From Propionibacteriales bacterium (GTDB lineage Bacteria; Actinomycetota; Actinomycetes; Propionibacteriales; Nocardioidaceae), in assembly GCA_026392415.1 (NCBI GenBank), contig JAPLCC010000014.1, positions 1-42,017 of the forward strand: 42,017 nucleotides of DNA. The letters run 5' to 3'. Of the stretch, positions 1-8,476 are shown in pieces. Every line of letters begins with the position of its first letter. Positions within the stretch are counted from its first letter, which is position 1. The notes under the pieces were generated by a model that was not told the origin of the DNA, did no database searches, and worked only from the letters and a program-made list of their open reading frames with translations. A program made the position numbers and the translations under genes.

Positions 1-624
1 GCCTGCAGCGCTTCGATCAGCGCGCCCGGATAGCCTTCGGAGCAGCGCGTCGAGGACGTGGTGCGTGACGATCACGGTGGTGCGGTCGGCGAGGACCCTG
101 CGGAGCAACTGGCGCAGCGCCGGCGCGACGTCGATGTCGAGGGCGGCCATCGGTTCGTCGAGCAGCAGCAGCCGGGGATCGGCCGCCAGTGCCCGGGCGA
201 TGGCAACGCGCTGGGACTGGCCGCCGGACAGCTGGGCAGGACGGCGCGACGCGAGGTCGCCCGCGTCCACCTCGGCGAGCCAGTGCTCAGCCGTGGCTCG
301 GGCCTCGCGCCGCCCGGCGCCGGTGCTCCGCGGACCGAACGCGACGTTGTCGAGCACGCTGAGGTGGGGGAAGAGCATGGCCTCCTGGGCGAGGAGCGCG
401 GTCCGGCGGGCGTGCGGTCGGACCCAGCGGCCCGGGCCGGTCACCTCGTCGCCGTCGATGACCACGCGCCCGGTGTCGGGCCGGAGCAGGCCGGCGAGCA
501 CCGCGAGGGTGGTCGACTTGCCGGCTCCGTTGGGTCCGAGCAGGGCGACGGTCTCGCCCTCGGCGACCTCGAACGTGACATCGAGACCACGGTCGGCGAC
601 GGTCGCCTCGATCAGCACGGTCAC
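1..624 (-). CDS. modC: Molybdate ABC transporter ATP-binding protein ModC (3' end outside window)
   Basis: This is the ATPase that powers molybdate import with ModB and ModA. From GTG at 624 the reading frame stays open for 208 codons to the window edge. It shows a Walker A (GPNGAGKST, about residues 30-38), a Q-loop (LLAQEAMLF), the ABC signature LSGGQSQR (about 132-139), Walker [13 protein letters not shown] (about 152-163) and the H-loop region VTHH (about 186-189). The start overlaps the modB stop in a GTGA, typical of translational coupling. After residue 194 the family normally continues with an LADRV-like segment; here it reads [10 protein letters not shown] instead, so the last 40 bases look odd (contig edge, frameshift or recombination). 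A C-terminal TOBE domain, usual in ModC, would lie outside the window. Family assignment is secure from the neighbours. Confidence 0.88.
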   Translation of the reverse strand, partial: MTVLIEATVADRGLDVTFEVAEGETVALLGPNGAGKSTTLAVLAGLLRPDTGRVVIDGDEVTGPGRWVRPHARRTALLAQEAMLFPHLSVLDNVAFGPRSTGAGRREARATAEHWLAEVDAGDLASRRPAQLSGGQSQRVAIARALAADPRLLLLDEPMAALDIDVAPALRQLLRRVLADRTTVIVTHHVLDALLRRLSGRADRSAAG

Positions 625-1406
625 AGTGCACCTCGCGGCCGGACCAGGCCGATCACCACGACGGCGACCACGACCAGCAGCAACGACATCGCCACGGCCG
701 CGTCGGCGTCGGTGACACGGAGGTTGTAGATCAGCAGCGGCAGGGTCCGGGTGGTGCCCTCGAGGCTGCCGGCGAAGGTGATGGTCGCGCCGAACTCTCC
801 GAGCGAGCGCGCGAAGGCGAGCACCGCTCCCGAGGCGAGGCCGGGCAGGACGAGGGGGAGCGTGACCCGCCGCAGCACGGTCGTGGGTGCGGCACCGAGG
901 GAGGCCGCCACGACCTCGTACTTCTCCCCGGCGGTGCGCAGTGCACCTTCGAGGCTCACCACCAGGAACGGCAGCGACACGAACGTCTGCGCCAGCACCA
1001 CGGCGATCGAGGTGAAGGCGATCCGCAGGCCGAAGGCTTCGAGGTGTTCGCCGAGCAGACCCTGGCGCCCGAAGGTCGCGAGCAGCGCGATGCCGCCGAC
1101 GACCGGCGGCAGCACGAGGGGCAGGAGCACGACCGAGCGCACGGCGCTGAGCCCGCGGAACTCGCTGCGTGCCAGCACCGTCGCCAGCGGAACACCGAAC
1201 AGCAGGCACAGGGCGGTGCTGGCCGCCGACGTACGAATGCTCAGCCCCAGCGCGGACATCGCCGCGTCGGAGGTGACGAGCGACCCGAAGTCCGCCCAGT
1301 TGATCCGGGTCGCCAGGGAGGCCACGGGAAGCACCACGAACGCGACGGCCAGCAGCGCGGGCGCGAACAGCCAGCGCGGCAGGCCGACGTGCCGGGTGCG
1401 GCTCAT
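621..1406 (-). CDS. modB: Molybdate ABC transporter permease ModB
   Basis: This is the inner-membrane channel of the molybdate importer, 261 residues from ATG at 1406. The open frame extends further upstream, but that stretch is Arg/Ser-rich shadow sequence overlapping modA. The start used here gives a short basic N-terminus, a first membrane segment ([17 protein letters not shown]) and the family length. About five to six hydrophobic segments follow. The EAA loop characteristic of binding-protein-dependent permeases is visible as [21 protein letters not shown], followed by [18 protein letters not shown], which is typical of ModB/CysT. It starts 8 bases after the modA stop and its own stop overlaps modC, so the three genes are one operon. 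Confidence 0.92.
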   Translation of the reverse strand: MSRTRHVGLPRWLFAPALLAVAFVVLPVASLATRINWADFGSLVTSDAAMSALGLSIRTSAASTALCLLFGVPLATVLARSEFRGLSAVRSVVLLPLVLPPVVGGIALLATFGRQGLLGEHLEAFGLRIAFTSIAVVLAQTFVSLPFLVVSLEGALRTAGEKYEVVAASLGAAPTTVLRRVTLPLVLPGLASGAVLAFARSLGEFGATITFAGSLEGTTRTLPLLIYNLRVTDADAAVAMSLLLVVVAVVVIGLVRPRGAL

Positions 1407-1413
1407 GCGGAGA

Positions 1414-2160
1414 TCATGCCGCCGGCGGGCCGAAGCCGGCGTCGGTGAACACCTGCTGGCCCTCCGTGCTGAGGAGCAGGTCGATCCATGCCTGTGCCAG
1501 ATCGGCGTCATCGGTGCCCTCGACGGCGACGACGGGGTAGTGGTTGAGGACCGTGGCGGCCTCGGGGAACGCGATGCCCTCGACCTTGTCGCCCGCGCCC
1601 TTCACGTCGGTCACGTAGACCAGGCCCGCGTCGGCCTCGCCGGCCTCGACCTTGGCGAGGACGTCGGTCACCGACTGCTCCTCGCTGACCGGCGCGAACT
1701 CGAGACCTGCACCCTCGGCGACGGTCGCAGCGGCGCTGCCGCACGGCACCTCGGGTGCGCAGACGACGAGCTGCAGGTCGGCCCTCGTGAGGTCGGCGAG
1801 TGTCTTCACCCCGGCCGGGTTCCCCGGTGGCACGGCGATGATCAGCGTGTTGGTCGCGAACTCCGACGGGTCGCCCGCGGCGAGGTCGGCGTCGACCAGC
1901 TTGTCCATGTTCTTGTCGTCCGCGGACGCGAAGACGTCTGCCTCGGCGCCGTCGGCGATCTGGGCGACCAGGTCCGAGGAGCCCGCGAACGAGAGCTTGA
2001 CGTCGACTCCCGGGTGCTCGTCCTCGTACTGCTGCTCGAGCTGCTCGAAGGTCTTCGTCAGCGACGCCGCTGCGAAGACGGTGAGCGTCGAGGAGTCGTC
2101 CTCGGTCCCGCCACACGCGGTGAGGGGGAGCACGAGGAGCAGGGGGAGCAGTCGTTTCAT
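1414..2160 (-). CDS. modA: Molybdate-binding lipoprotein ModA
   Basis: This is the extracytoplasmic molybdate/tungstate-binding protein that delivers substrate to ModBC. It has 248 residues. The N-terminus is a lipoprotein signal with lipobox LTAC (Cys16 predicted to be lipidated). The mature part opens with the family signature [16 protein letters not shown] and contains [11 protein letters not shown], whose Ser residues match the oxyanion-binding positions of ModA, and later [20 protein letters not shown]. The start ATG at 2160 overlaps the stop of the upstream regulator in an ATGA. A longer frame exists upstream but runs through the regulator gene and is rejected. Substrate could in principle be tungstate, but the modABC context favours molybdate. 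Confidence 0.93.
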   Translation of the reverse strand: MKRLLPLLLVLPLTACGGTEDDSSTLTVFAAASLTKTFEQLEQQYEDEHPGVDVKLSFAGSSDLVAQIADGAEADVFASADDKNMDKLVDADLAAGDPSEFATNTLIIAVPPGNPAGVKTLADLTRADLQLVVCAPEVPCGSAAATVAEGAGLEFAPVSEEQSVTDVLAKVEAGEADAGLVYVTDVKGAGDKVEGIAFPEAATVLNHYPVVAVEGTDDADLAQAWIDLLLSTEGQQVFTDAGFGPPAA

Positions 2161-2558
2161 CGCACAGGCCTCTCGACGACGACGTTGGTGGACTTCACCG
2201 ACGCGATGGCACGTACGCCGGGTTCGAGGCCGAGCTCGACGGCCGCTTCCGCGCTCATGAGGGACACGACGCGGTAGGGGCCACAGACCATCTCGACCTG
2301 CGCCATCACGGTGTCGGCGACGACCCGGGTGACGATGCCGGTCATCCGGTTGCGCGCGCTGACCTGGCCGGCGCGGGTGCGGTCGTGCTCGGCCTCGTCG
2401 ACGAGCGAGGTGGCCAGTGCGGCGAGATCGGCGCCGGGGATGACCGTGCGCCCGTCCGTGGTGCTGCTGGGCACCCGGCCGGCCTCGATCCACCGGCGCA
2501 CGGTGTCGGTGCTGACGCCGAGGAGGTCCGCTGCTTCGGCCACGCGATAGTCGGTCAC
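2157..2558 (-). CDS. HTH (excisionase/MerR-type) plus TOBE molybdate-responsive regulator
   Basis: A 133-residue protein with an N-terminal helix-turn-helix (YRVAEAADLLGVSTDTVRRWIEAG, about residues 4-27) and a C-terminal TOBE-like domain (about 65-130: SARNRMTGIVTRV through GVRAIASVKSTNVVVERP), the fold that binds molybdate in ModE and molbindins. Proteins of this build lead many actinobacterial mod operons, and the position directly upstream of modA (ATGA overlap) suggests it senses molybdate and controls the operon. The start is chosen at GTG 2558 because AGGA lies 7 bases upstream; an in-frame GTG at 2576 is the alternative. The assignment as regulator is inference from the domains; its operator is not established. 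Confidence 0.82.
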   Translation of the reverse strand: MTDYRVAEAADLLGVSTDTVRRWIEAGRVPSSTTDGRTVIPGADLAALATSLVDEAEHDRTRAGQVSARNRMTGIVTRVVADTVMAQVEMVCGPYRVVSLMSAEAAVELGLEPGVRAIASVKSTNVVVERPVR

Positions 2559-2668
2559 CTGGCCATCCTGCCGCACATACGTCTATTACATGCAGAAAGA
2601 GCCGCATTTGCGCCTCAGGCGTCCCCGACTGCTCGCTCGTCACCACCGGTCGCGATACTGGGCGGGTC

Positions 2669-3259
2669 ATGAGTACCCCGCAGCCACAGCCCACCGGCAA
2701 GGCCGGCCGCTACCAGCGTTCGGCCGTCGGCCTGATCACCTCGCTGGTCGTCACCGTGATCGGCCTGGGGGCGTTGTTCTACTTCACCGGCCTCTTCCGC
2801 AACGACCTCGAGATCAAGCCCGACGCGATCGACTTCGCCGAGACGATCGAGTCGGTCCAGGGCGGCGGCCTGGAGCCCGTCTACCCGGCGACGCTGCCCG
2901 AGGGCTGGATCGCGACCGGCATCGACGTCGATCCTGAAGGGGAGCCGGTCTTCATGCTGCGGATGCTGACCGATGACGACCGCTACGTGGCTGTCCGGCA
3001 GGAGGATGCGTCGCCGGTGGCACTGGCGCGGGCATCCATCGACGAGGACGCCGTGGAGACCGACGGGTACCAGGTTCCCGGTGCCGTGGCGGACCCCGTG
3101 GCCCGCGACTGGAAGGGTTTCTCCGACGACGGCGGAGACCATGCCTATGTCGCTGAGTACGGCGACGACTCCCTGATCGTCTTCGGTTCGGCATCGACCG
3201 AGGAATTGCAGCGGATCATCGACAGCCTCGTCACCACGCCGATCGACGCCACCGGCTGA
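2669..3259 (+). CDS. DUF4245 family membrane-anchored protein
   Basis: A 196-residue protein with a short polar N-terminus, one membrane segment (SAVGLITSLVVTVIGLGALFYFTGLF, about residues 18-43) and an extracytoplasmic domain beginning with the pattern PVYPATLPEGWIATG. This matches the actinobacterial DUF4245 family, whose function is unknown and which is commonly found beside xseB, exactly as here (convergent, ending 9 bases before the xseB stop). A -10-like GATACT lies at 2654-2659, 9 bases before the ATG, and no good Shine-Dalgarno is present. No catalytic residues can be named. Confidence 0.85.
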   Translation: MSTPQPQPTGKAGRYQRSAVGLITSLVVTVIGLGALFYFTGLFRNDLEIKPDAIDFAETIESVQGGGLEPVYPATLPEGWIATGIDVDPEGEPVFMLRMLTDDDRYVAVRQEDASPVALARASIDEDAVETDGYQVPGAVADPVARDWKGFSDDGGDHAYVAEYGDDSLIVFGSASTEELQRIIDSLVTTPIDATG

Positions 3260-3268
3260 CGCGAGCGG

Positions 3269-3481
3269 TCAGTCCTCGTCGGCCGCTTCGAGAACGGCGT
3301 CCAGCCGTGCGCGGGCACCGTCGATCCACTCCTGGCAGACGGTGGCCAGCTTCTCGCCGCGTTCCCAGAGCGCGAGCGACTCCTCGAGGGTGGTGCCACC
3401 GGCCTCGAGCTGGCGGACCACCTCGACCAGTTCGGCGCGGGCGTCCTCGTAGGACGGGGTCTCCTCGGACAGTTCACTCAC
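3269..3481 (-). CDS. xseB: Exodeoxyribonuclease VII small subunit XseB
   Basis: A 70-residue protein starting at GTG 3481, which overlaps the xseA stop in a GTGA. XseB associates in several copies with XseA to form exonuclease VII, which degrades single-stranded DNA from both ends. The family pattern is clear: [37 protein letters not shown]. The length is normal for the family. A longer upstream frame is shadow sequence of xseA. Confidence 0.95.
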   Translation of the reverse strand: MSELSEETPSYEDARAELVEVVRQLEAGGTTLEESLALWERGEKLATVCQEWIDGARARLDAVLEAADED

Positions 3482-4710
3482 GGGGTCTCCTCGATCGCTT
3501 CGGTCGTGGTGGCGGTGACGTGGATGCGGCCGTCGGCCACCCGGGCCGACAGGGTGGCGCCGGCGGCGACGCCGGCGGTCGACGTGACGACGTGGCCGTC
3601 GGCGTCCTGGAGTACGGCGTACCCGCGTTGCAGGGTGGCCAGGGGCGACAGGGCCTTGACCCGGGCGCGGCGATGGTCGATGTCGTCGGCGGCCCGGTCG
3701 AGCCGCGTCTCGAGCTGACGGCGGATCCGCCCTCGCCACTCGTGGAGCTCATCGGCGCGGGCATCGAGCAGGGTGCGCGGCTCGGCGAGCACGGGGCGGG
3801 ACCGGATCGCGTCGAGCTGGCCCTGCTCGCGCTCCAGACGCAGGGTGATGGCCTGCCGGATGCGGGCGCGCGCCTCGCCGACCCGGCTGCTCTCCTGAGC
3901 CATGTCGGGCACGATCAGCTTGGCCGCATCGGTCGGCGTAGATGCCCGCACGTCGGCGACCAGGTCGAGCAGGGGCGAGTCCGGCTCGTGGCCGATGGCC
4001 GACACGATGGGGGTGCGGGCAGCGGCGACCACCCGGATCAGACCTTCGTCGGAGAAGGGCAGCAGGTCCTCGACGGACCCGCCACCGCGGGCGATCACGA
4101 TGACGTCGACCTCGGGCTGGGCATCGAGGCGGCGTACGGCCTCGATCACCTCGGCCGCCGACTTGTGACCCTGCATCGAGGCGTGGGCGATCTCGAACGC
4201 GACGGCCGGCCAGCGCCGGGTGGCGTTCTCGAGGACGTCGCGCTCCGCGGCAGAGTTGGCCGCGGTGACCAGGCCGACGCGCCGCGGCACGGTCGGCAAC
4301 CGGCGCTTGCGTTCGACCGCGAACAGCCCCTCCGCGGCCAGCAACTGCCGCCGCTGCTCCAGGCGGGCCAGCAGTTCGCCGAGCCCGACCATCCGGATCT
4401 CGCGGGCCTGGAGCGACATGCTCCCGCGGTTGGCGTAGTACGACGGCTTCGCGTGGATCACCACGCTCGCGCCCTCGGTCACCGGTGTGGCGAGTCCGTC
4501 GAAGAGGACCCGCGAGCAGGTGACCGGCACCGAGATGTCGGCGACGGAATCGCGCAGGGTCAGGAAGACGGTTGCCAGGCCCGGCCGGCGACTGACCTGG
4601 GTGACCTGTCCTTCGACCCACACCGCGCCGAGTCGGTCGATCCAGCCGGAGATGGCATTCGCGATCGCGCGGACCGGGGCCGGCTTCTCGAGCGAGGTCT
4701 CCAGGGTCAC
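3478..4710 (-). CDS. xseA: Exodeoxyribonuclease VII large subunit XseA
   Basis: This is the catalytic subunit of exonuclease VII, 410 residues from GTG 4710. The N-terminal OB-fold carries [28 protein letters not shown]; the catalytic domain contains [37 protein letters not shown] and [29 protein letters not shown], all hallmark XseA blocks. A coiled-coil region follows and then the conserved [11 protein letters not shown]. An ATG 33 bases further upstream is in frame, but the GTG is preferred because a -10 box (TAGGCT) sits 7 bases before it and the family starts near this point. Coupled to xseB by a 4-base overlap. Confidence 0.94.
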   Translation of the reverse strand: MTLETSLEKPAPVRAIANAISGWIDRLGAVWVEGQVTQVSRRPGLATVFLTLRDSVADISVPVTCSRVLFDGLATPVTEGASVVIHAKPSYYANRGSMSLQAREIRMVGLGELLARLEQRRQLLAAEGLFAVERKRRLPTVPRRVGLVTAANSAAERDVLENATRRWPAVAFEIAHASMQGHKSAAEVIEAVRRLDAQPEVDVIVIARGGGSVEDLLPFSDEGLIRVVAAARTPIVSAIGHEPDSPLLDLVADVRASTPTDAAKLIVPDMAQESSRVGEARARIRQAITLRLEREQGQLDAIRSRPVLAEPRTLLDARADELHEWRGRIRRQLETRLDRAADDIDHRRARVKALSPLATLQRGYAVLQDADGHVVTSTAGVAAGATLSARVADGRIHVTATTTEAIEETP

Positions 4711-4717
4711 GGCCGTG

Positions 4718-4723
4718 AGCCTA
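4718..4723 (-). promoter_or_regulatory. -10 box of xseAB, leaderless start
   Basis: On the minus strand TAGGCT is followed by 7 bases and then the GTG at 4710. There is no Shine-Dalgarno. The spacing predicts a transcript starting at or next to the start codon. Confidence 0.6.
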
Positions 4724-4791
4724 TTGCGTCGTTCGGAATCCACCGGTCAGGGAGACGCTCGCCCGGGTCCACCTAGGGCAGAGTGGGTGCC

Positions 4792-5706
4792 GTGACGACA
4801 GCCCTGGTGATCGGCGAAGCCGTGCTCGACGTGGTGCACGCCGCCGGTGTGGACCCCGTTCAACGGCCCGGCGGTTCGGCGGTCAACGTCGCCGTCGCGC
4901 TGGCCCGGCTCGGACGCCCGGTCCGCCTCGCCACGGCCTACGGGTCCGATGCTGCCGGTGACCTCCTCGCCGGCCACCTGCGTGCCGCCGGGGTCGAGCT
5001 CGCCGGTGATCCGCACGTCCTGGCGGCCAGCCCGCGCGCGGAGGCCGTGATCGACGGCACCGGCGCGGCGGCGTACACGTTCGAGGTGGAGTGGCGGCTG
5101 CCTTCCGACGTACCGACCGAAGCGCCGCACGTCGTGCACGTGACGTCGCTGGCTCCGTTGCTCGAACCGGGTGCCGACGACGTGTTCGCGCTGGTCGGCC
5201 GCCTCGGCCCCGCCACCACGGTGTCGTACGACGTCAACCTGCGCCCGGGCATCACCGGCACCGGCCCCGAGGTGATCGAGCGGGTGACCCGGATGGCGGC
5301 GCTCGCCGATCTGGTGAAGGCGTCCGACGAGGACCTGTTGGCGCTGTGGCCCGACCGCGACCCCGGGGAGTCGGCCTCCCGCCTGCTCGAGTCGGGGCCG
5401 GCCGCCGTGGTCGTGACGCACGGCGACGGTGGCGCGTCCTGGCACTCGCGCTGCGGCTGCGACTGGTGCACCGGAGGCATCCACGCCCAGCAGGTCGACG
5501 TCGTCGACACCATCGGCGCAGGGGACACCTTCGGTGCTGCCCTGCTGGACCACCTCTGGTCACTGCTCGGTGCCGGGGGAGCGGACCGGATCGCCGCCCT
5601 CGATCCGGAGGACTGGGTCGCTGCCCTGGAGTACGCCGCCCGGGCGGCCGCGATCACCGTCGGCCGCGTCGGGGCGGACCCGCCCACCCGGGCTGAACTG
5701 GCCTGA
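4792..5706 (+). CDS. PfkB-family carbohydrate kinase
   Basis: A 304-residue ribokinase-type sugar kinase. Visible motifs are the glycine-rich substrate loop GGSAVNVAVALARLGRPV near residues 24-41 and the C-terminal signature DTIGAGDTFGAALL, with Asp245 the predicted catalytic base and the preceding GAG forming the anion hole. The motif NLRPG (about residue 150) and VVVTHGDGGASW also fit. The preferred substrate cannot be read from the sequence; fructokinase-like activity is the common default. GTG 4792 is chosen over GTG 4783 because family members begin directly with the first strand (ALVIGEAVLD). It diverges from xseA and ends 20 bases before truA. Confidence 0.88.
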   Translation: MTTALVIGEAVLDVVHAAGVDPVQRPGGSAVNVAVALARLGRPVRLATAYGSDAAGDLLAGHLRAAGVELAGDPHVLAASPRAEAVIDGTGAAAYTFEVEWRLPSDVPTEAPHVVHVTSLAPLLEPGADDVFALVGRLGPATTVSYDVNLRPGITGTGPEVIERVTRMAALADLVKASDEDLLALWPDRDPGESASRLLESGPAAVVVTHGDGGASWHSRCGCDWCTGGIHAQQVDVVDTIGAGDTFGAALLDHLWSLLGAGGADRIAALDPEDWVAALEYAARAAAITVGRVGADPPTRAELA

Positions 5707-5714
5707 GCCCCCAC

Positions 5715-5720
5715 TACTCT
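5715..5720 (+). promoter_or_regulatory. -10 box of truA, leaderless start
   Basis: TACTCT followed by 6 bases and the GTG at 5727, starting only 8 bases after the stop of the sugar kinase gene. No ribosome-binding site is visible. It could give truA its own leaderless mRNA. Confidence 0.55.
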
Positions 5721-5726
5721 TCTCGG

Positions 5727-6560
5727 GTGCGGTTGCGGATCGATCTTGCCTATGACGGCACCGATTTCAAGGGTTGGGCGACCCAGCCGGGGCTCAGGAC
5801 CGTCCAGGCGGACCTCACCGCGGCGCTGACGACGGTGCTGCGCGTGCCGGACGGTTCGCTGATGGTGACGGTGGCCGGGCGCACCGATGCGGGGGTGCAC
5901 GCCCGTGGCCAGGTCGCCCACGTCGACGTGCCCGACGACCTGGTGGCCGTGGCACCCGATCAGATGTACCGGCTCGGTCGCCGCATCAACGGCGTCCTGG
6001 ATCGCGACGTCCGGGTGCATCGGATCGGACCAGCGCCCGACGGCTTCGACGCGCGGTACGGCGCCCTGTGGCGCCGCTACGGGTACCGGATCGCCGACGC
6101 GCCTGCCCTGATCGACCCGCTGCGCCGCCGGGAGGTGCTGCGCTGGGGACGACACCTCGACGGCGACGCGATGAACGAAGCCTCTGCCCAGCTCATCGGC
6201 CTCCACGACTTCGCGGCGTTCTGCAAGAAGCGCGAGGGCGCGACCACGATCCGCACGCTCCTCGCTTTCGACTGGCGCCGCGACGAGAGCGGGATCCTCG
6301 TCGGGCACGTCCGGGCCGACGCGTTCTGCCACTCGATGGTGCGTGCGCTCGTCGGCTGCGTGGTGGCCGTCGGGGAGGGACGCAGGCCGGTCCCGTGGGC
6401 GGCCGAGGTGCTGACCGGCCGGAAACGTGACCAGGGCGTGACCGTCGTACCGGCGCATGGCCTGGTGCTCGAAGAGGTCCGCTACCCGGCTGACGGCGAG
6501 CTCGCTGCGAGGGCGAAGCTGACCGCAGCCCGCCGTACGTCGATCGAGGCGACCTCATGA
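5727..6560 (+). CDS. truA: tRNA pseudouridine(38-40) synthase TruA
   Basis: This enzyme isomerises uridines 38-40 in the anticodon arm of tRNAs. It has 277 residues and needs no cofactor. The start MRLRIDLAYDGTDFKGWA is the typical TruA N-terminus, and the catalytic aspartate is Asp54 in GRTDAGVHARGQ. Further blocks are RRYGYRI, LIGLHDFAAFCKKREGATTIR and DAFCHSMVRALVG, all conserved. In many actinobacteria truA follows rplQ; here it lies between a sugar kinase and a methyltransferase. The stop overlaps the next gene in ATGA. Confidence 0.96.
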   Translation: MRLRIDLAYDGTDFKGWATQPGLRTVQADLTAALTTVLRVPDGSLMVTVAGRTDAGVHARGQVAHVDVPDDLVAVAPDQMYRLGRRINGVLDRDVRVHRIGPAPDGFDARYGALWRRYGYRIADAPALIDPLRRREVLRWGRHLDGDAMNEASAQLIGLHDFAAFCKKREGATTIRTLLAFDWRRDESGILVGHVRADAFCHSMVRALVGCVVAVGEGRRPVPWAAEVLTGRKRDQGVTVVPAHGLVLEEVRYPADGELAARAKLTAARRTSIEATS

Positions 6561-7156
6561 GCGACGAGCACTACTTCACCGCCGACCCGTCGGTGCCGTT
6601 CCAGCGGGAGGCGGCGTACGCCGCAGTGTGGGGTCTGGAGCTCCAGCTCCAGAGTGGCTCCGGGGTGTTCGCCCGCGGCCGTCTCGACAGCGGCACGTCG
6701 GTGCTGTTCCGCGAGACCGAGCCGCCGCAGGGTGGCCGGATCCTCGATCTCGGCTGCGGCTACGGCGTGATCGGGCTCGCCGTGGCGGTTGCCGTGCCGG
6801 AGGCGGTGGTCACGGGTGTCGACGTCAACCAGCGCGCGGTCCTGCTCGCCAACGAGAACGCGGCGACGCTCGGCGTCACGGACCGCTTCACGGCGTCGAT
6901 CCCCGAAGAGGTCGCGGCCGATGCGGAGTACGACGAGATCTGGTCCAACCCGCCGATCCGGATCGGCAAGGAAGCACTGCACGAGCTGCTGCTGACCTGG
7001 CTGCCCCGACTCGCGCCCGACGGCCGGGCCGTGATGGTGGTCGGCAAGAACCTCGGGGCCGACTCGCTGCAGCGCTGGCTCGGGGAGCAGGGTTTCCCGA
7101 CGACGCGGCTGGCCAGTGCCAAGGGCTTCCGGGTGCTCGAGACCCGCCGCGGCTGA
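6557..7156 (+). CDS. RsmC-like class I SAM methyltransferase
   Basis: A 199-residue methyltransferase. Motif I is ILDLGCGYGVIGLAVA (about residues 62-77), followed by the acidic strand VVTGVDVNQRAV and the N-P-P-[IF]-R catalytic signature seen as WSNPPIRIGK (about 132-141), which marks nucleic-acid base N-methylases. The length and the opening HYFTADPSVP correspond to the compact, single-domain relatives of RsmC (16S rRNA G1207). It is translationally coupled to truA, consistent with an RNA-modification role. The exact target is inference. Confidence 0.85.
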   Translation: MSDEHYFTADPSVPFQREAAYAAVWGLELQLQSGSGVFARGRLDSGTSVLFRETEPPQGGRILDLGCGYGVIGLAVAVAVPEAVVTGVDVNQRAVLLANENAATLGVTDRFTASIPEEVAADAEYDEIWSNPPIRIGKEALHELLLTWLPRLAPDGRAVMVVGKNLGADSLQRWLGEQGFPTTRLASAKGFRVLETRRG

Positions 7157-7182
7157 CCGGCTCGGTTCTGGGCGCCAACTCC

Positions 7183-7188
7183 TAAGGT
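7183..7188 (+). promoter_or_regulatory. -10 box of the SIMPL gene, leaderless start
   Basis: TAAGGT followed by 7 bases and the ATG at 7196. An in-frame GTG at 7187 overlaps the box itself, which argues against it as the start. Confidence 0.55.
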
Positions 7189-7195
7189 GGAGCGC

Positions 7196-7873
7196 ATGGC
7201 CACCGAGTTCACCGTCCGCGGTTCGCACATCGCCTACCAGAGCCCCGAGCGCGGCACCGTGCGCGCGACCGTCGGCTTCGAAGGTCCGGCACTCAAGCCG
7301 GTCTACGACAAGGTGGTCAGCGACCTCGACGCCGTCAAACAGTCGATCCAGGCGCTGCACAACCCGGAGCACGGACCGGTGACGTGGTGGGCGACCAAGC
7401 ACATCCGGACCTGGGCCGAGCGCCCGTGGAACCAGGACGGCAAGCAGCTCCCGCTCGTGCACCATGCGAGCATCAGTCTCGAGGTGAAGTTCCGCGACTT
7501 CACCAGGCTCACCGACTGGGTCGGGCGACACGTGACCACCACCCAGGGCTTCCGCCTCGACGGTGTGGTGTGGGCGCTGACCGAGAGCAACCGCCAGGAC
7601 CTCGAGAAGACGGTCCGCACCCGCGCGGTCCAGGACGCCTCCCGCCGCGCCCAGGAGTACGCCGACGCGCTGGGTCTCGGTCAGGTGCAACCGGTCGCCG
7701 TGGCCGATGCCGGGATGCTCAGTCAGGGCATCTCGCCCATGAACGGCGGCGGCGCGTCGCCGTACATGCGAGCGGCCAGCATGGCCAAGGACTCCTCCGG
7801 CAGCGAGCTGGAGCTCTCTCCCGAGGACATCGAGGTGTCCGCACAGGTGGACGCGCGCTTCATCGCCGAGTGA
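7196..7873 (+). CDS. SIMPL (DUF541) domain protein
   Basis: A 225-residue protein covering a SIMPL/DUF541 domain: it starts with an N-terminal strand (TEFTVRGSHIAYQSPERGTVRATVGFEG) and has the later segment VRTRAVQDASRRAQEYADALGLG, which matches the family's helix near the C-terminal part. There is no signal peptide or membrane segment, so unlike many SIMPL proteins this one is predicted to be cytoplasmic. The family lacks a firm biochemical function. Two short low-complexity stretches (GGGASPYMRAASMAKDSSGSE) sit near the end. Confidence 0.75.
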   Translation: MATEFTVRGSHIAYQSPERGTVRATVGFEGPALKPVYDKVVSDLDAVKQSIQALHNPEHGPVTWWATKHIRTWAERPWNQDGKQLPLVHHASISLEVKFRDFTRLTDWVGRHVTTTQGFRLDGVVWALTESNRQDLEKTVRTRAVQDASRRAQEYADALGLGQVQPVAVADAGMLSQGISPMNGGGASPYMRAASMAKDSSGSELELSPEDIEVSAQVDARFIAE

Positions 7874-7890
7874 GCCGTCGCCGGGGTGTC

Positions 7891-7916
7891 GCAACAGGAT
7901 CGGGAGTTGCGGCGTT
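7891..7916 (+). promoter_or_regulatory. Candidate ECF-type promoter of the SigE-family sigma gene
   Basis: GCAAC (7891-7895), 16 bases, then GCGTT (7912-7916). AAC at -35 and CGT at -10 are the general hallmarks of ECF sigma promoters, so the factor may transcribe its own gene. The site lies inside the longer possible reading frame and therefore favours the ATG at 7937 as the start. Confidence 0.4.
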
Positions 7917-7936
7917 GGAGGTGTGTGGAAGCAGTG

Positions 7937-8476
7937 ATGAAGGAGAGTGGGCCGGACCCGGCCGCGTTCACCGACGCCCCGGAGTTCGATGCGTGGGTCG
8001 CGGTGCGCGGGCCGGCGTTGCTGCGCCTGGCGTACGTGTTGACCGGCAACGCGGCCGATGCGGAGGACGTCGTCCAGGACGCGCTCTCCCGTGCCCTTCC
8101 GCGCTGGGACCGGATCAGTCGCGTCGAGAACCTCGATGCCTACGTCCGACGGATGGTCGTAAACGCGCACACGTCGTGGTGGCGGAAGTTTCGCCGCCGC
8201 GAGTCGCCGTCGGCGTACATCACGAGCGACGAGACCGTCGCCGGTCCCGGGGACGGCCCCGGTCATGACGAGCGGGCGCGGCTGTGGAGTGCGTGTCAGG
8301 CACTGCCCGAGGCGCAACGGACCGCGGTGGTCCTGCGCTTCTACGAACAACTGGAGTACGACGAGATCGCTGCGCTGACAGGCGTCCGTGAGGGCTCCGT
8401 CCGCTCGCGGGTCTCCCGCGGGATCGCCGTACTCAGGACCGAGCTGGGCAAGGACGTGGGTGGGGACGATGAGTGA
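7937..8476 (+). CDS. SigE-family RNA polymerase sigma factor (ECF-like)
   Basis: A 179-residue sigma-70 family factor with region 2 (ALLRLAYVLTGNAADAEDVVQDALSRALPRW, about residues 29-59) and region 4 (ALPEAQRTAVVLRFYEQLEYDEIAALTGVREGSVRSRVSRGIAVLR), connected by a short linker without region 3. This is the actinobacterial SigE-type ECF group. The in-frame GTG at 7886 would add 17 residues but overlaps the candidate ECF promoter, so the ATG at 7937 is used. The gene downstream overlaps by 8 bases and encodes a membrane-spanning protein in the position normally taken by the anti-sigma factor. Confidence 0.87.
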   Translation: MKESGPDPAAFTDAPEFDAWVAVRGPALLRLAYVLTGNAADAEDVVQDALSRALPRWDRISRVENLDAYVRRMVVNAHTSWWRKFRRRESPSAYITSDETVAGPGDGPGHDERARLWSACQALPEAQRTAVVLRFYEQLEYDEIAALTGVREGSVRSRVSRGIAVLRTELGKDVGGDDE

